Origin: Micavibrio aeruginosavorus_D | GTDB taxonomy: Bacteria > Pseudomonadota > Alphaproteobacteria > Micavibrionales > Micavibrionaceae | Assembly: GCF_051245535.1 (NCBI RefSeq) | Contig: NZ_CP195303.1 | Location: 1,736,001 to 1,800,000 of the forward strand | DNA: 64,000 nucleotides | Direction: 5' to 3' | In this document: one piece after another, positions 36,708 through 45,680 of the stretch | Layout of the letters: each line of letters begins with the position of its first letter | Numbering within the stretch: position 1 is the stretch's first letter | Made by a program: the position numbers and the translations under genes | The notes under the pieces: generated by a model | Database searches by the model: none | Told to the model about the DNA's origin: nothing | What the model saw: the letters and a program-made list of their open reading frames with translations, nothing else

Positions 36708-38393
36708 TTAGATATTGTACTTCATCTGATCGCCGATTTTCAGGCCACGGTCGGCGGCGCTGGTCGGCATTGCAACCGTCGCGCCTACTTTGCCTTCCGG
36801 GTCAACGGAATGGACCGTGATCGGATGGCCCCACAGGCTGTACAGATGTTTCAGCACAGCCTTGGTGTTTTCTTCGTGCAGCGGGCGGTATTTGAAGATT
36901 TTGTGCTGCAGGGTCAGGCTGCGGTCACCGCGGTAGTTGTAGCCCGCAACTTCCAGCGCCGGCTCACGTTCGGCCAGGCGGTATTGCGCGGCCAGACGTT
37001 CGGCAATCACCTTATATCCATCACGGTTTTGAACCGCGTCAACAACCAGAAACTCTTCCAGTTCATCGTCATGGATGTTGAACATGCCCATATCGCGGAT
37101 CACTTTCGGCGACAGGAATTGTTCAATAAAGCTTTCGTCCTTGAAATTCTGCATCGCCCATTTCAGGGTCGGCAGCCATTCCTTGCCGGCGATGTCCGGG
37201 AAATATTCGCGGTCTTCGTCCGTCGGATTTTCGCACATGCGCTTGATATCCTGATAGATCGCAAAGCCCAGCGCATAGGGATTCCAGCCGCTGTAATACG
37301 GGCTGTCAAATTCCGGCTGGAACAGAACGCCACAATGCGACTGAACGAATTCCATCGCCATGCCGTCATCAATCAGGTCCATTTCATGCAGATCATTCAT
37401 GAGGGTGTAGTGCCAGAAGCTGGCCCAGCCCTCGTTCATCACCTGCGTCTGGCGCTGCGGGTAGAAATATTGCGACAGGTCACTGACCCGGCGCAGCAAA
37501 TCACGCTGCCATTCCTGCAAATGCGGGGCGTAGGCCGCCACATAGCGCAGCAGGTTTTCTTCCAGATCGGCGGGGAACATTTGTTTTTCGCCGTTGTCGT
37601 TGGCGGCCTTTTTGAACGCTTCGCGGAAAACCGGGCTGTCCATCAACGGGTTGACGTTTTGCTGGCGGATTTCTTCCAGTTGCGCGCGGCGGGCCGCTTC
37701 TTCTTGCGGGCTACGCTGCTGCGGCTTGTTATAGCGGTTTACGCCATAATTTTGCAGCGCGTGCGCGGCATCCAGAACCTTCTCAACCTCTTCCTGACCA
37801 TATTTATCTTCATAGCGCAAAACGGCTTCGCCCATGGCGGCCTGGTCCGCCAGAATGTCGCGCGGTTTTGTAAACTGCTTGAACATATGGTTGCCCTTGA
37901 AGAAGGAATTGTGGCCATAGCTGGCGTGCGCAATCACCAGCATCTGCATGGTTTTGGTGTTGCTGTCCATGCAATAGGCAATCGCCGGATCCGTGTTAAT
38001 GACGATTTCATAGGCCAGACCGGAACGACCCTGACTATAGGACTTCCCTTCCTGTTCGCGCTGCATCCCGAAAGACCAGTGTGCATAGCTTTCCGGCAAG
38101 CCAACAGAGGCGTACAGATCCAGCATCTGGTCCGCGGAAATAATTTCAATTCTGTTTTTATAGGTGTCCAGACCGTATTTATCATGGGCCAGAATGGAAA
38201 TCACCTTGTCCGCCAGCGCGATCCAACTGCGCGGAATGTCTTTATCCTCCGCTCCCGGAACCAGCAGCAGCTTGTGGTCGAAATCGCTGGCCTTTTTAAA
38301 GACATCGCGGCCATCGACATAGTTGCTCAGCAGATCCTCGATCTTCTCGCGGGCGGTCAGTACCTGTTCTGTTTCTTTTTTTGCTTTTGCCAT
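36708..38393 (-). CDS. ycgB: SpoVR/YcgB family protein
   Basis: SpoVR proteins are widespread and nearly always encoded with PrkA and YeaH; their biochemical role is not known (named for spore cortex formation in Bacillus). The 561-residue protein has the family sequences YAHWSFGMQREQEGKSYSQG, LAYEIVINTDPAIAYCMDSN, AHASYGHNSFFKGN, VMNEGWASFWHYTLMNDLHE and GWNPYALGFAIYQDIKR. The NEGWASFWH segment with nearby HASYGHN suggests a metal site. It is the last gene of the three-gene operon, 51 bases after yeaH. Ribosome site is weak (AAAAGAG). Confidence 0.93.
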   Translation of the reverse strand: MAKAKKETEQVLTAREKIEDLLSNYVDGRDVFKKASDFDHKLLLVPGAEDKDIPRSWIALADKVISILAHDKYGLDTYKNRIEIISADQMLDLYASVGLPESYAHWSFGMQREQEGKSYSQGRSGLAYEIVINTDPAIAYCMDSNTKTMQMLVIAHASYGHNSFFKGNHMFKQFTKPRDILADQAAMGEAVLRYEDKYGQEEVEKVLDAAHALQNYGVNRYNKPQQRSPQEEAARRAQLEEIRQQNVNPLMDSPVFREAFKKAANDNGEKQMFPADLEENLLRYVAAYAPHLQEWQRDLLRRVSDLSQYFYPQRQTQVMNEGWASFWHYTLMNDLHEMDLIDDGMAMEFVQSHCGVLFQPEFDSPYYSGWNPYALGFAIYQDIKRMCENPTDEDREYFPDIAGKEWLPTLKWAMQNFKDESFIEQFLSPKVIRDMGMFNIHDDELEEFLVVDAVQNRDGYKVIAERLAAQYRLAEREPALEVAGYNYRGDRSLTLQHKIFKYRPLHEENTKAVLKHLYSLWGHPITVHSVDPEGKVGATVAMPTSAADRGLKIGDQMKYNI

Positions 38394-38444
38394 CTTTTAA
38401 CTCTTTTATCGTGCAGCGTTTTTAACGTTCAGCCGAATTGGCAA

Positions 38445-39902
38445 TTAAATCATATCCAACGATGCCGGGCGCAAATTCGCGCTGACATTCGTTCCGGCAC
38501 TGCGGCGTTGGAAAAATTCACGGAAGATCGGGAAAATTTCCTGACGGTTCCGGATTTGCCCCATCCAGAATTGATCCGGGTGCTTGGCCTGAATGTCCGC
38601 ATACATGTGCCACAGATTTTGGTGCTCACGCGGCGTAATTTCCGTGTAGAAATAAGCCTGCATGTCCTGCAGCAAATCTTCGATCAACGGTTTGCACGCG
38701 CGGGTATCATCGGCCCAGTTATCACCGTCCGAGGCTTGCGCCGCATAGATGTTCCAGTTGCCATCGCCATAACGCTCGTCGATGATCTGACGCGTTAATT
38801 GCAACGCCGAAGACACGGTCGTGCCGCCGCTTTCGCGACCATAGAAGAATTCTTTCTCGTCCACTTCCTTCGCTTCGGTGTGGTGGCGCACGAAAACGAT
38901 GTCCGTTTTCAGATAGTGACGCTTCAAGAACCGGTAGAGCAGGAAGTAGAAAATCTTCGCCTGATCCTTGTGCTCCTGAGTCATGGAACCGGACACGTCC
39001 ATAATGCAAATCATCACGGCCTTGGAATTGGGCAGCGGTTTCTTTGTATCAAAACGGTATTTCAGGTCGGTGGATTCATTCCAGGCAGCCGCGTTTTTCA
39101 GGCCCGGTCCCATTTTTTTAATCTCGGCATCGATCTCAACCATGCGCTTGGCATCATTCGGTTGAACCGCCGCGCCAAATTCAGCGCTCAGCTTCACGAT
39201 CTGCCCCTTGATCCCGCGAATACGCTGGGCCATCGGCATTTCGGTCGGCTTAACAATCTTAACCCGGGCCGGATCGGCCGGAGGCACGTAATCCGGCGCA
39301 TAGGCGCGGAGAATTTCGCGCTTTTCCTGCAACAGGGCCAGCGTTTTACGGTTGCTGTTCGCGCTCATCCCCATGACGCGGCCCAGTTTTTCCGACTTGG
39401 AACGCGCCAGATCCAGCTTGCTGTGCGGACCGGAGGACACGATACCGGCGCGCTGACGTTTATATTTCGTCAGGTCGGCTTCGCGTTTTTCTTCCAGGTT
39501 CGGCAATTCCAGATCGTCGAACAGATATTTCAAAAATTCTTCTTCGGACAGATGGAAGGTGAAGTCATCCTCGCCCTCACCACCGTTGCCAGCATCGCCG
39601 CCGCCACCGCCACCACCGCCGCCATTCGGACGACGGAAATGTTCGCCACCGACGAACTCTTTGTTACCCGGGTGCACGATATCGTTGATACCGCCTTGAC
39701 CATGGCTGATGTGCGGCTGTTTCAAATCGCGTTTTGGAATGCTGACATCCGTGCCACCGGCACCAATGTCGGTCACATTGCCATCGCTGATCGCGCGATC
39801 GACAGCTTTTTTGATGTAGCCCTTGTAACGCTCACGAAAACGGCGGCGGCTGGCGGTTATTTGCCCGCCGGACTGACCACGACGGTCGATGATCTCGCTC
39901 AC
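38445..39902 (-). CDS. yeaH: YeaH (DUF444) protein with VWA-type domain
   Basis: YeaH pairs with the kinase YeaG/PrkA in stress and starvation responses in enterobacteria. The 485-residue protein starts at GTG 39902 with GGGAGAAG upstream. It has a basic N-terminus (SRRRFRERYKGYIKKAVDRA), a run of nine glycines at residues 94-102, an acidic segment, and a C-terminal von Willebrand factor A-like domain with the metal motif DVSGSM at 302-307, then GGTTVSSA and ASDGDNW. This matches DUF444 proteins that associate with AAA-type kinases in the manner of MoxR-VWA pairs. Confidence 0.93.
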   Translation of the reverse strand: MSEIIDRRGQSGGQITASRRRFRERYKGYIKKAVDRAISDGNVTDIGAGGTDVSIPKRDLKQPHISHGQGGINDIVHPGNKEFVGGEHFRRPNGGGGGGGGGDAGNGGEGEDDFTFHLSEEEFLKYLFDDLELPNLEEKREADLTKYKRQRAGIVSSGPHSKLDLARSKSEKLGRVMGMSANSNRKTLALLQEKREILRAYAPDYVPPADPARVKIVKPTEMPMAQRIRGIKGQIVKLSAEFGAAVQPNDAKRMVEIDAEIKKMGPGLKNAAAWNESTDLKYRFDTKKPLPNSKAVMICIMDVSGSMTQEHKDQAKIFYFLLYRFLKRHYLKTDIVFVRHHTEAKEVDEKEFFYGRESGGTTVSSALQLTRQIIDERYGDGNWNIYAAQASDGDNWADDTRACKPLIEDLLQDMQAYFYTEITPREHQNLWHMYADIQAKHPDQFWMGQIRNRQEIFPIFREFFQRRSAGTNVSANLRPASLDMI

Positions 39903-40000
39903 AGCTCTTCTCCCTGAAGAATTTTTTTATTGTTTACGCTATGCAACGCGGTTTAGGCCTCAAAAGCAAGCTTTTTCACGGCGTTCCATCGGAATGGACA

Positions 40001-40042
40001 CAGCGCGGAATACCCTCCCGTATGGGTTCGTATTCCGCGCTG
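40001..40042 (-). promoter_or_regulatory. Strong intercistronic hairpin between prkA and yeaH
   Basis: A perfect 13-base stem CAGCGCGGAATAC (40001-40013) with GTATTCCGCGCTG (40030-40042), loop 16, lies in the 173-base gap. No T tract follows on the minus strand, so it is not an intrinsic terminator. It may stabilise the upstream prkA message or separate expression levels. Confidence 0.7.
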
Positions 40043-40075
40043 CGCCAGATTCGGACTTAAGATCAGGTCGTAGAG

Positions 40076-42139
40076 TTAACCCAATGTCGGCTTGCTCTTG
40101 CGCACGCGGGAATACCATTCGGTCAGAACGCGTGTCTGTGCCGGGGTATAACCTTTATCGTCCATGCGCTTCACAAACTCTTCGTGACGCTCTTGCGCTT
40201 TCTTATCCGCTTTTGCGGTGTAAGAGATCACCGGAAGAATTTCTTCCATGGTCGTGAACATGCCTTTTTCGATCACGTTGGCCAACGGCTTGTACGATGT
40301 CCAGGACGGGTTTTTGCCACCATTGTTGGCGCGCGCCCGCAGAACATAGTTCACAACTTCGTTACGGAAGTCTTTGCCGTTCATGATACCAGCCGGTTTC
40401 TCGAACTTTTGCAGCTCTTCTTCCAGATCCGCGCGGGACAAGGTCAGGTTTGTGTCCGGATCGCGGTAGTCTTGATCCTGGATCCAGTGATCTGCGTACA
40501 GCACATACTGGTCAAACTTGTTCTGACCGAAATCCTTGTAGCTTTCGACATAGGCGGTGCTGATCTCTTTGCCAACGAATTCAACATATTTCGGCAGCAG
40601 ATGTTCCTTGATCAGGTTGATGCGGCTTGCAGCAACTTCACCAGCCAACTGTTCTTTCTTGATACGATCTTCCAGAACATTCATCAGGCGGATCGGATCG
40701 GCGCTGATCTCATCGTTTGCTTCGTTAAAGACTTTGGACAGGGTTTTGAACGCCCAACGGGTATCCGAACCATCCATGCCTTCTTCGATACCGGCTTCAT
40801 CGCGATAATCCGTGAACGGCTTAGCTTTTTTGTCCGTCTCTTTCAGGTTTTCACCGTTATAGACACGCATCTTTGCATAAACGGTCGAATGCGCCGTTTC
40901 TTTCAAACGGGTCATAACGGACCATTCGGCCAGCATTTCCAACGTACCCGGCGCAATCGGAGCCTTGGCCAGCGCGCTGCCGTTCAGCAGTTTCTGGTAA
41001 ATCTTCAGCTCTTCGTCAACGCGCAGCGTGTACGGTACGCGCACCAGATAGGTACGGGCCAGGAACGCTTCGTTTTCTTTGTTGTTACGGAACTTCGTCC
41101 ATTCGGATTCGTTCGAGTGGGCCAGAATGATGCCGTTGAACGGGATCATACCGATGTTTTCCGGGCTGGAGAAGTTGCCTTCCTGCGTTGCGGTCAGCAA
41201 CGGGTGCAGCGTCTTGATCGGCGCCTTGAACATCTCAACGAATTCCATGATACCGCGGTTACCTGTGCACAGGCCGCCGGAATATGCGAAGGAACGCTGA
41301 TCTTTCTGGGAGTACATTTCCAGTTTACGAACATCGGTTTTACCAACCAATGCGGAAATGTCCTGCGTGTTTTCGTCAGCCGGTTCAGTTTTGGAGATAC
41401 CAACCTGATCCAGTTTGGACGGCCAACGCTTGACCACCATGAATTTGGAGCGATCGCCCTCGAATTCTTTCAGCTTCTGCACAGCCCACGGGGACATAAT
41501 GCCCTTCATGTAGCGGCGCTCGATGCCATAGGTGCTTTCCATGGCTTCGGCCAAGGAACGACCACCAACGCGTTGGCTCGGATCGAACAGACCCAGCGGA
41601 TCTTCGTTCACCGGGGAGTATTCCAGCTTCATTTTCGGCACACGCTGGCCATTAACTTCGACATCTTCATATACCGGCTCGCCAGCTTCATCCAGCTCCG
41701 GAACTTCAACAGCCAGTGTGTAGAACGGCTCTTGCTCCATCAGCTCTTTCAGGCGCTCGGCCAAAGAGGATTTCGCGCTACCAACAGGGCCCAGCAGATA
41801 AAGGATCTGTTTGCTTTCTTCCAGACCTTGAGCGGCGGCTTTCAGGAATTTCGTGATCTCACCGATCGTTTCTTCCATGCCGAAGAAGTCGGAAAACGCC
41901 GGATAAACGTTCAGAACTTTGTTGCTGAAAATACGGGACAGTTTCGGGTCCGTGCTGGTGTCCAGCTTCGTCGGCTCGCCAATGGCCTTCAACAGGCGCT
42001 CATGAGCGTTGGCGTAAGCCCATTTATCTTGTTTGCAAAGGTCGAGATAGGCGCTCAGCGAAATCGGAGCGTCCTGCTGCTTGTTGACATAATCGTCTTG
42101 GAGTTGCCCCAAGATCCCAATGGATTCGTTACTCGACAT
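40076..42139 (-). CDS. prkA: PrkA/YeaG serine protein kinase (AAA-PrkA)
   Basis: PrkA is a stress-linked AAA+ kinase or protease-like protein. The 687-residue protein has a PrkA AAA domain with Walker A GPVGSAKSS (residues 117-125) and the family region ALLTATQEGNFSSPENIGMIPFNGIILAHSNESEW, then the C-terminal PrkA domain. The order prkA-yeaH-spoVR matches the known module (yeaG-yeaH-ycgB). GGGAGAA stands 6-7 bases before ATG 42139. It has its own promoter and is separated from tuf2 by a terminator. Confidence 0.96.
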   Translation of the reverse strand: MSSNESIGILGQLQDDYVNKQQDAPISLSAYLDLCKQDKWAYANAHERLLKAIGEPTKLDTSTDPKLSRIFSNKVLNVYPAFSDFFGMEETIGEITKFLKAAAQGLEESKQILYLLGPVGSAKSSLAERLKELMEQEPFYTLAVEVPELDEAGEPVYEDVEVNGQRVPKMKLEYSPVNEDPLGLFDPSQRVGGRSLAEAMESTYGIERRYMKGIMSPWAVQKLKEFEGDRSKFMVVKRWPSKLDQVGISKTEPADENTQDISALVGKTDVRKLEMYSQKDQRSFAYSGGLCTGNRGIMEFVEMFKAPIKTLHPLLTATQEGNFSSPENIGMIPFNGIILAHSNESEWTKFRNNKENEAFLARTYLVRVPYTLRVDEELKIYQKLLNGSALAKAPIAPGTLEMLAEWSVMTRLKETAHSTVYAKMRVYNGENLKETDKKAKPFTDYRDEAGIEEGMDGSDTRWAFKTLSKVFNEANDEISADPIRLMNVLEDRIKKEQLAGEVAASRINLIKEHLLPKYVEFVGKEISTAYVESYKDFGQNKFDQYVLYADHWIQDQDYRDPDTNLTLSRADLEEELQKFEKPAGIMNGKDFRNEVVNYVLRARANNGGKNPSWTSYKPLANVIEKGMFTTMEEILPVISYTAKADKKAQERHEEFVKRMDDKGYTPAQTRVLTEWYSRVRKSKPTLG

Positions 42140-42199
42140 AGCATTCTCCCTGCTTCTGGTCGTTTTTTAAATTCGCTCTTCTTTGCATAAGCGTCATTT

Positions 42200-42228
42200 A
42201 CCTAATTTCATTACAAAGAACGTGTCAA
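42200..42228 (-). promoter_or_regulatory. Promoter of prkA-yeaH-spoVR
   Basis: On the minus strand a consensus TTGACA (42223-42228) is followed after 17 bases by TTAGGT (42200-42205). The -10 is weak, which fits a controlled or alternative-sigma promoter. Predicted leader is about 55 bases. Confidence 0.55.
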
Positions 42229-42332
42229 CAAGAAATTGTTCAGAAATTATTAACCACTCACTACATTCGTTTTTGCGGCGCGGGCATAAAAACAGAATCG
42301 GCGGAAATGCTGGACCCGGAAAAATGAATAAA

Positions 42333-42365
42333 AAAATCCCCTCCGTTTCCGCGAAGGGGATTTTT
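42333..42365 (-). terminator. Intrinsic terminator of tuf2
   Basis: AAAATCCCCT (42334-42343) pairs with AGGGGATTTT (42355-42364), with TTTTTTTATTC following on the minus strand. It begins 29 bases after the tuf2 stop and isolates tuf2 from the prkA operon. Confidence 0.85.
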
Positions 42366-42393
42366 AATTGTTTGATCCGTGGATCGTGAAAAA

Positions 42394-43572
42394 TTACTTC
42401 ACAATCTTGCCAACAACGCCAGCACCGACGGTGCGGCCGCCTTCGCGGATAGCGAAGCGCAGACCTTCGTTCATCGCGATCGGGCAGATCAGTTCGACTT
42501 CGAAGTTTACGTTATCGCCAGGCATAACCATTTCCGTTCCAGCCGGCAGCGTTACGATGCCCGTAACGTCCGTCGTGCGGAAGTAGAACTGCGGACGGTA
42601 GTTCGTGAAGAACGGCGTGTGGCGGCCACCTTCGTCTTTCGACAGAATGTACGCTTCAGCCGTGAAGTTCGTGTGCGGGGTAATCGAACCCGGCGCGCAC
42701 AGAACTTGACCACGCTCAACGTCTTCACGTTTCGTACCACGCAGCAGAGCGCCGATGTTGTCACCAGCTTCACCGCTGTCCAGCAGTTTGCGGAACATTT
42801 CAACGCCCGTTACGGTCGTTTTTTGCGTCGGGCGAATACCAACGATTTCGATCTCTTCGCCAACTTTCACGATACCCTGTTCAACACGGCCCGTTACAAC
42901 GGTACCACGGCCAGAGATCGAGAATACGTCTTCAACCGGCATCAGGAACGGCTTGTCTTTCGGACGGGCCGGGGTCGGGATGAACGCGTCAACCGCTTCC
43001 ATCAGAGCCTGAATCGATTTCTCACCAATTTCCGGATCGCGTTTTTCCAGAGCGGCCAGAGCGGAGCCCTTTACCACCGGAATGTCGTCGCCCGGGAATT
43101 CGTATTTGGACAACAGTTCACGGATTTCCATTTCAACCAGGTCCAGCAGTTCAGCATCGTCAACCTGGTCTACTTTGTTCATGTAAACAACCAGGGACGG
43201 AACGCCAACCTGACGCGCCAGCAGGATGTGTTCGCGCGTCTGCGGCATCGGGCCGTCAGCAGCGGAGCAAACCAGAATAGCACCGTCCATCTGTGCCGCA
43301 CCCGTGATCATGTTCTTCACATAGTCAGCGTGGCCCGGGCAGTCAACGTGCGCATAGTGGCGGTTGGCTGTTTCATATTCAACGTGCGACGTGGAAATCG
43401 TGATACCACGGGCTTTCTCTTCAGGAGCTTTGTCAATCTGGTCATACGCCAGTGCTTCCTTCGAGAATTGTTGCGTGATCGCGGCCGTCAACGTCGTCTT
43501 ACCATGGTCAACGTGACCAATCGTGCCGATGTTTACGTGCGGCTTATTCCGCTCAAACTTACCCTTTGCCAT
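42394..43572 (-). CDS. tuf: Elongation factor Tu, copy 2
   Basis: Same 392-residue protein as copy 1 except for one Ser-to-Ala change at MEAVDAFIPTP. I count six base differences over 1,179 bases, with no similarity in the flanks, so the copies are kept alike by gene conversion. It holds the ancestral tufB place upstream of tRNA-Trp-secE-nusG but is separated from them by the prkA module. Own promoter and terminator make it a single-gene unit. Confidence 0.99.
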   Translation of the reverse strand: MAKGKFERNKPHVNIGTIGHVDHGKTTLTAAITQQFSKEALAYDQIDKAPEEKARGITISTSHVEYETANRHYAHVDCPGHADYVKNMITGAAQMDGAILVCSAADGPMPQTREHILLARQVGVPSLVVYMNKVDQVDDAELLDLVEMEIRELLSKYEFPGDDIPVVKGSALAALEKRDPEIGEKSIQALMEAVDAFIPTPARPKDKPFLMPVEDVFSISGRGTVVTGRVEQGIVKVGEEIEIVGIRPTQKTTVTGVEMFRKLLDSGEAGDNIGALLRGTKREDVERGQVLCAPGSITPHTNFTAEAYILSKDEGGRHTPFFTNYRPQFYFRTTDVTGIVTLPAGTEMVMPGDNVNFEVELICPIAMNEGLRFAIREGGRTVGAGVVGKIVK

Positions 43573-43665
43573 TTCTAGTCTCTCCTAAGTTTTTGGAAAT
43601 GTTAAAATAGCGCGGCACCCTATCGACATTGGCGGAAACGGACGCCTCCAGCGCATTAGGTTGAG

Positions 43666-43694
43666 GGTTTAGGAAAGTTGGCGCGCTGTGTCAA
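43666..43694 (-). promoter_or_regulatory. Promoter of tuf2
   Basis: On the minus strand a perfect TTGACA (43689-43694) is followed after 17 bases by TAAACC (43666-43671). Predicted start near 43659 with a leader of about 87 bases. Confidence 0.7.
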
Positions 43695-43803
43695 CTGGTT
43701 TTAACGGCGGGATTTTTCATGGTTTTTCACCACGGGGAAAACCGGCAAAAAGAATGCAGCAGATTGCGTCCGCAATGCGCCCTATAATTTTTCATAATCG
43801 AAA

Positions 43804-44697
43804 TTAAACGAAACTCTTCAGCGCGATCAGCACGGCGGCACACGCCACCACACCCAGCCCGGACCAGATATCGCCGTTATTTTTGCGCCCCACGGCGGCA
43901 TAAACGGCCAGAATAATGACCGCATCCAGCAATTTCACCGCCGGAACATAGGCCGGGTTATCCGCCGCATAATAGGCATAGAGGCTGAGCAGCACCGTCG
44001 CCGCCATGACCATGCCAATCAGCAGCCCGCCGCGGATCGTCGCCGGTGCAAAAAACGTCGCGGGCGAGATCGGGCGACGGATCATCCCATAGGTGCCGAG
44101 CAGCGTAATCATCATCAAACCTTCAACGAAAACATAGGCATAGGGCCCCTGTTCGATCGCCGCATTCTGGGTCGTCAGCTTGGCCAGCAACGGCCCAATC
44201 GACGCCGCAAACAACACGAACCAGACCGTCCGCAACGCCCCCATCGACACCGGGCATTTGCGCAGATTGCTGGCGCAAAAGACCCATACGGCCATCACCG
44301 CCCCGATCCCCGCAAAGACCCACGGTGACCCGAGATATTTGTGCAGCAGATCCGGGTCAATCACGAACCAGAGCAGAAAGCTGATCAGGATAGATGACGG
44401 CAGAACGCGGCTGACCGCCCCGGCCCCGGCCTTCGGAATACCGCGGAAAAACACCACGTCACTGATGGACCACAGCACCGCGCCCAGCCCCAAAAACAAG
44501 TAAAACAGCGGTTGCGTCGGCAAGCCATTGATCAGCACGAAGGGCAGTGTGACGCACACACACGCCACCTTGCACCAGATGGCCAGCGCATAGCCCTCGA
44601 CCCGCAGCCGTTCCTGCAACAGCATTAAAACAGCCGACAAAATTGCTGCAGCGCACCCAAAAAGAGCCCATGCGGGCAGCAGAAGAGGAAAAGCCAT
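43804..44697 (-). CDS. EamA/DMT-type membrane transporter
   Basis: The 297-residue protein is almost wholly hydrophobic with about ten predicted membrane segments and the two-fold repeat layout of drug/metabolite exporters (first half to about residue 140, second from 155). It begins MAFPLLLPAWALFGCAAAILSAVLMLLQERLRVEG. Substrate cannot be assigned. The ribosome site is weak. It stands alone: the tuf2 promoter begins about 110 bases after its stop, and the divergent chemosensory pair starts 180 bases upstream. Confidence 0.8.
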   Translation of the reverse strand: MAFPLLLPAWALFGCAAAILSAVLMLLQERLRVEGYALAIWCKVACVCVTLPFVLINGLPTQPLFYLFLGLGAVLWSISDVVFFRGIPKAGAGAVSRVLPSSILISFLLWFVIDPDLLHKYLGSPWVFAGIGAVMAVWVFCASNLRKCPVSMGALRTVWFVLFAASIGPLLAKLTTQNAAIEQGPYAYVFVEGLMMITLLGTYGMIRRPISPATFFAPATIRGGLLIGMVMAATVLLSLYAYYAADNPAYVPAVKLLDAVIILAVYAAVGRKNNGDIWSGLGVVACAAVLIALKSFV

Positions 44698-44877
44698 AAC
44701 GCGCCCAATCGCCCATTAAAAGATCTTTAATAACAAGGCCCTATACAAGACACCCCGGCCCCCGGAAACCGATAATAAAAACCGCGGGCGGGTCCATCTA
44801 AACACATGTTTCAGAGAAGAATGATACTATCTTATTCCTGAGTACCCAACCTGCGTAGTCAATGAAGGCTGTACCGA

Positions 44878-45678
44878 ATGTCGCACCCTCCCCTACATCG
44901 CCCCCTACATCGCCCCCTGATCCTTGGGCTGTTTGCCGTTTCCACCCTGCTTTTGTCCACGGCCTTGCCGGCCCATGCGGAGCCCCCCACCAGCGCGCTG
45001 GTGTCGGAGGATTTGATTGGCGAAATTCGGGACTTTATCGACCGCGACATCGTCCGCCTGTCGATTTTGAACCAGAACCAGAAATACAGCGCCCTGGACC
45101 CCGCCGCGATCACCGCGCTGGACGAACAATGGGTGGCCGAACTGAAGGCGGATGAGAAGCCCTTGGTCGCCGCGACGTTGTCCAACCCGCTCTCCACCTA
45201 TCTCACCCGGATTCAAGCGCACTCCTCCGGCCTGTACACCGAAATTTTCGTGATGGATAAAAACGGCCTGAATGTCGGGCAGAGCAATCTGTCATCGGAT
45301 TTCTGGCAGGGGGATGAGGGCAAATTCCAAAAAACCTACCCCGTCGGCCCCACCGCCGTGTTTGTCGATGACGCCGAATTTAATGACGGCACCATGACAT
45401 GGAACGCGCAGGTCAACCTGGCCATCGCGGATGAAGGCGGCAGTGCCGCGATTGGCGCCGTAACGGTTGAGGTGAACCTGACCGAACTGCAACGCCGCAT
45501 GGATGCGCGTAAGGATGTGAAGAAAGCGGAAGTCGAACCGCAGGCAGAGGCAGAGGCAGAGGCAGAGGCAGAACCTGCCCCTGTAGCCGCCGCAGAGCCG
45601 GAACCCGCACCACCCGCCGCCGCTGAAACAGCAACCCCGCAAGCAAGCACCCCGACCGCAGAACCCACAGGTGAGTAA
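44878..45678 (+). CDS. Exported sensor-like protein paired with a chemoreceptor
   Basis: A 266-residue exported protein with a signal peptide (residues 1-34, ending LPAHA). Residues 35-215 resemble a single Cache/PDC sensor fold: a long helix with LIGEIRDFIDRDIVRLSILNQNQ, then TYLTRIQAHSSGLYTEIFVMDKNGLNVGQSN, an FWQGDEGKFQKTYP segment and strands. The C-terminus is a low-complexity Ala/Glu/Pro tail from about residue 220. AAGG lies 10 bases before ATG 44878. It ends two bases before the chemoreceptor start, so the two are surely cotranscribed. It probably binds a ligand in the periplasm and signals through the receptor; this is inference. Confidence 0.75.
   Translation: MSHPPLHRPLHRPLILGLFAVSTLLLSTALPAHAEPPTSALVSEDLIGEIRDFIDRDIVRLSILNQNQKYSALDPAAITALDEQWVAELKADEKPLVAATLSNPLSTYLTRIQAHSSGLYTEIFVMDKNGLNVGQSNLSSDFWQGDEGKFQKTYPVGPTAVFVDDAEFNDGTMTWNAQVNLAIADEGGSAAIGAVTVEVNLTELQRRMDARKDVKKAEVEPQAEAEAEAEAEPAPVAAAEPEPAPPAAAETATPQASTPTAEPTGE
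45536..45571 (+). repeat. Six-base tandem repeat (GCAGAG) coding for Ala-Glu
   Basis: Five in-frame copies of a GCAGAG unit code for AEAEAEAE in the tail of the exported sensor protein. The unit is a multiple of three, so slippage would change tail length without shifting frame. Confidence 0.8.
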
Positions 45679-45680
45679 TC

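Noticed and set aside
44790..44800. CCGATAA as a flagellar sigma-28 -10 element before the sensor-chemoreceptor pair
   Set aside because: No TAAA-type -35 stands at the right distance.
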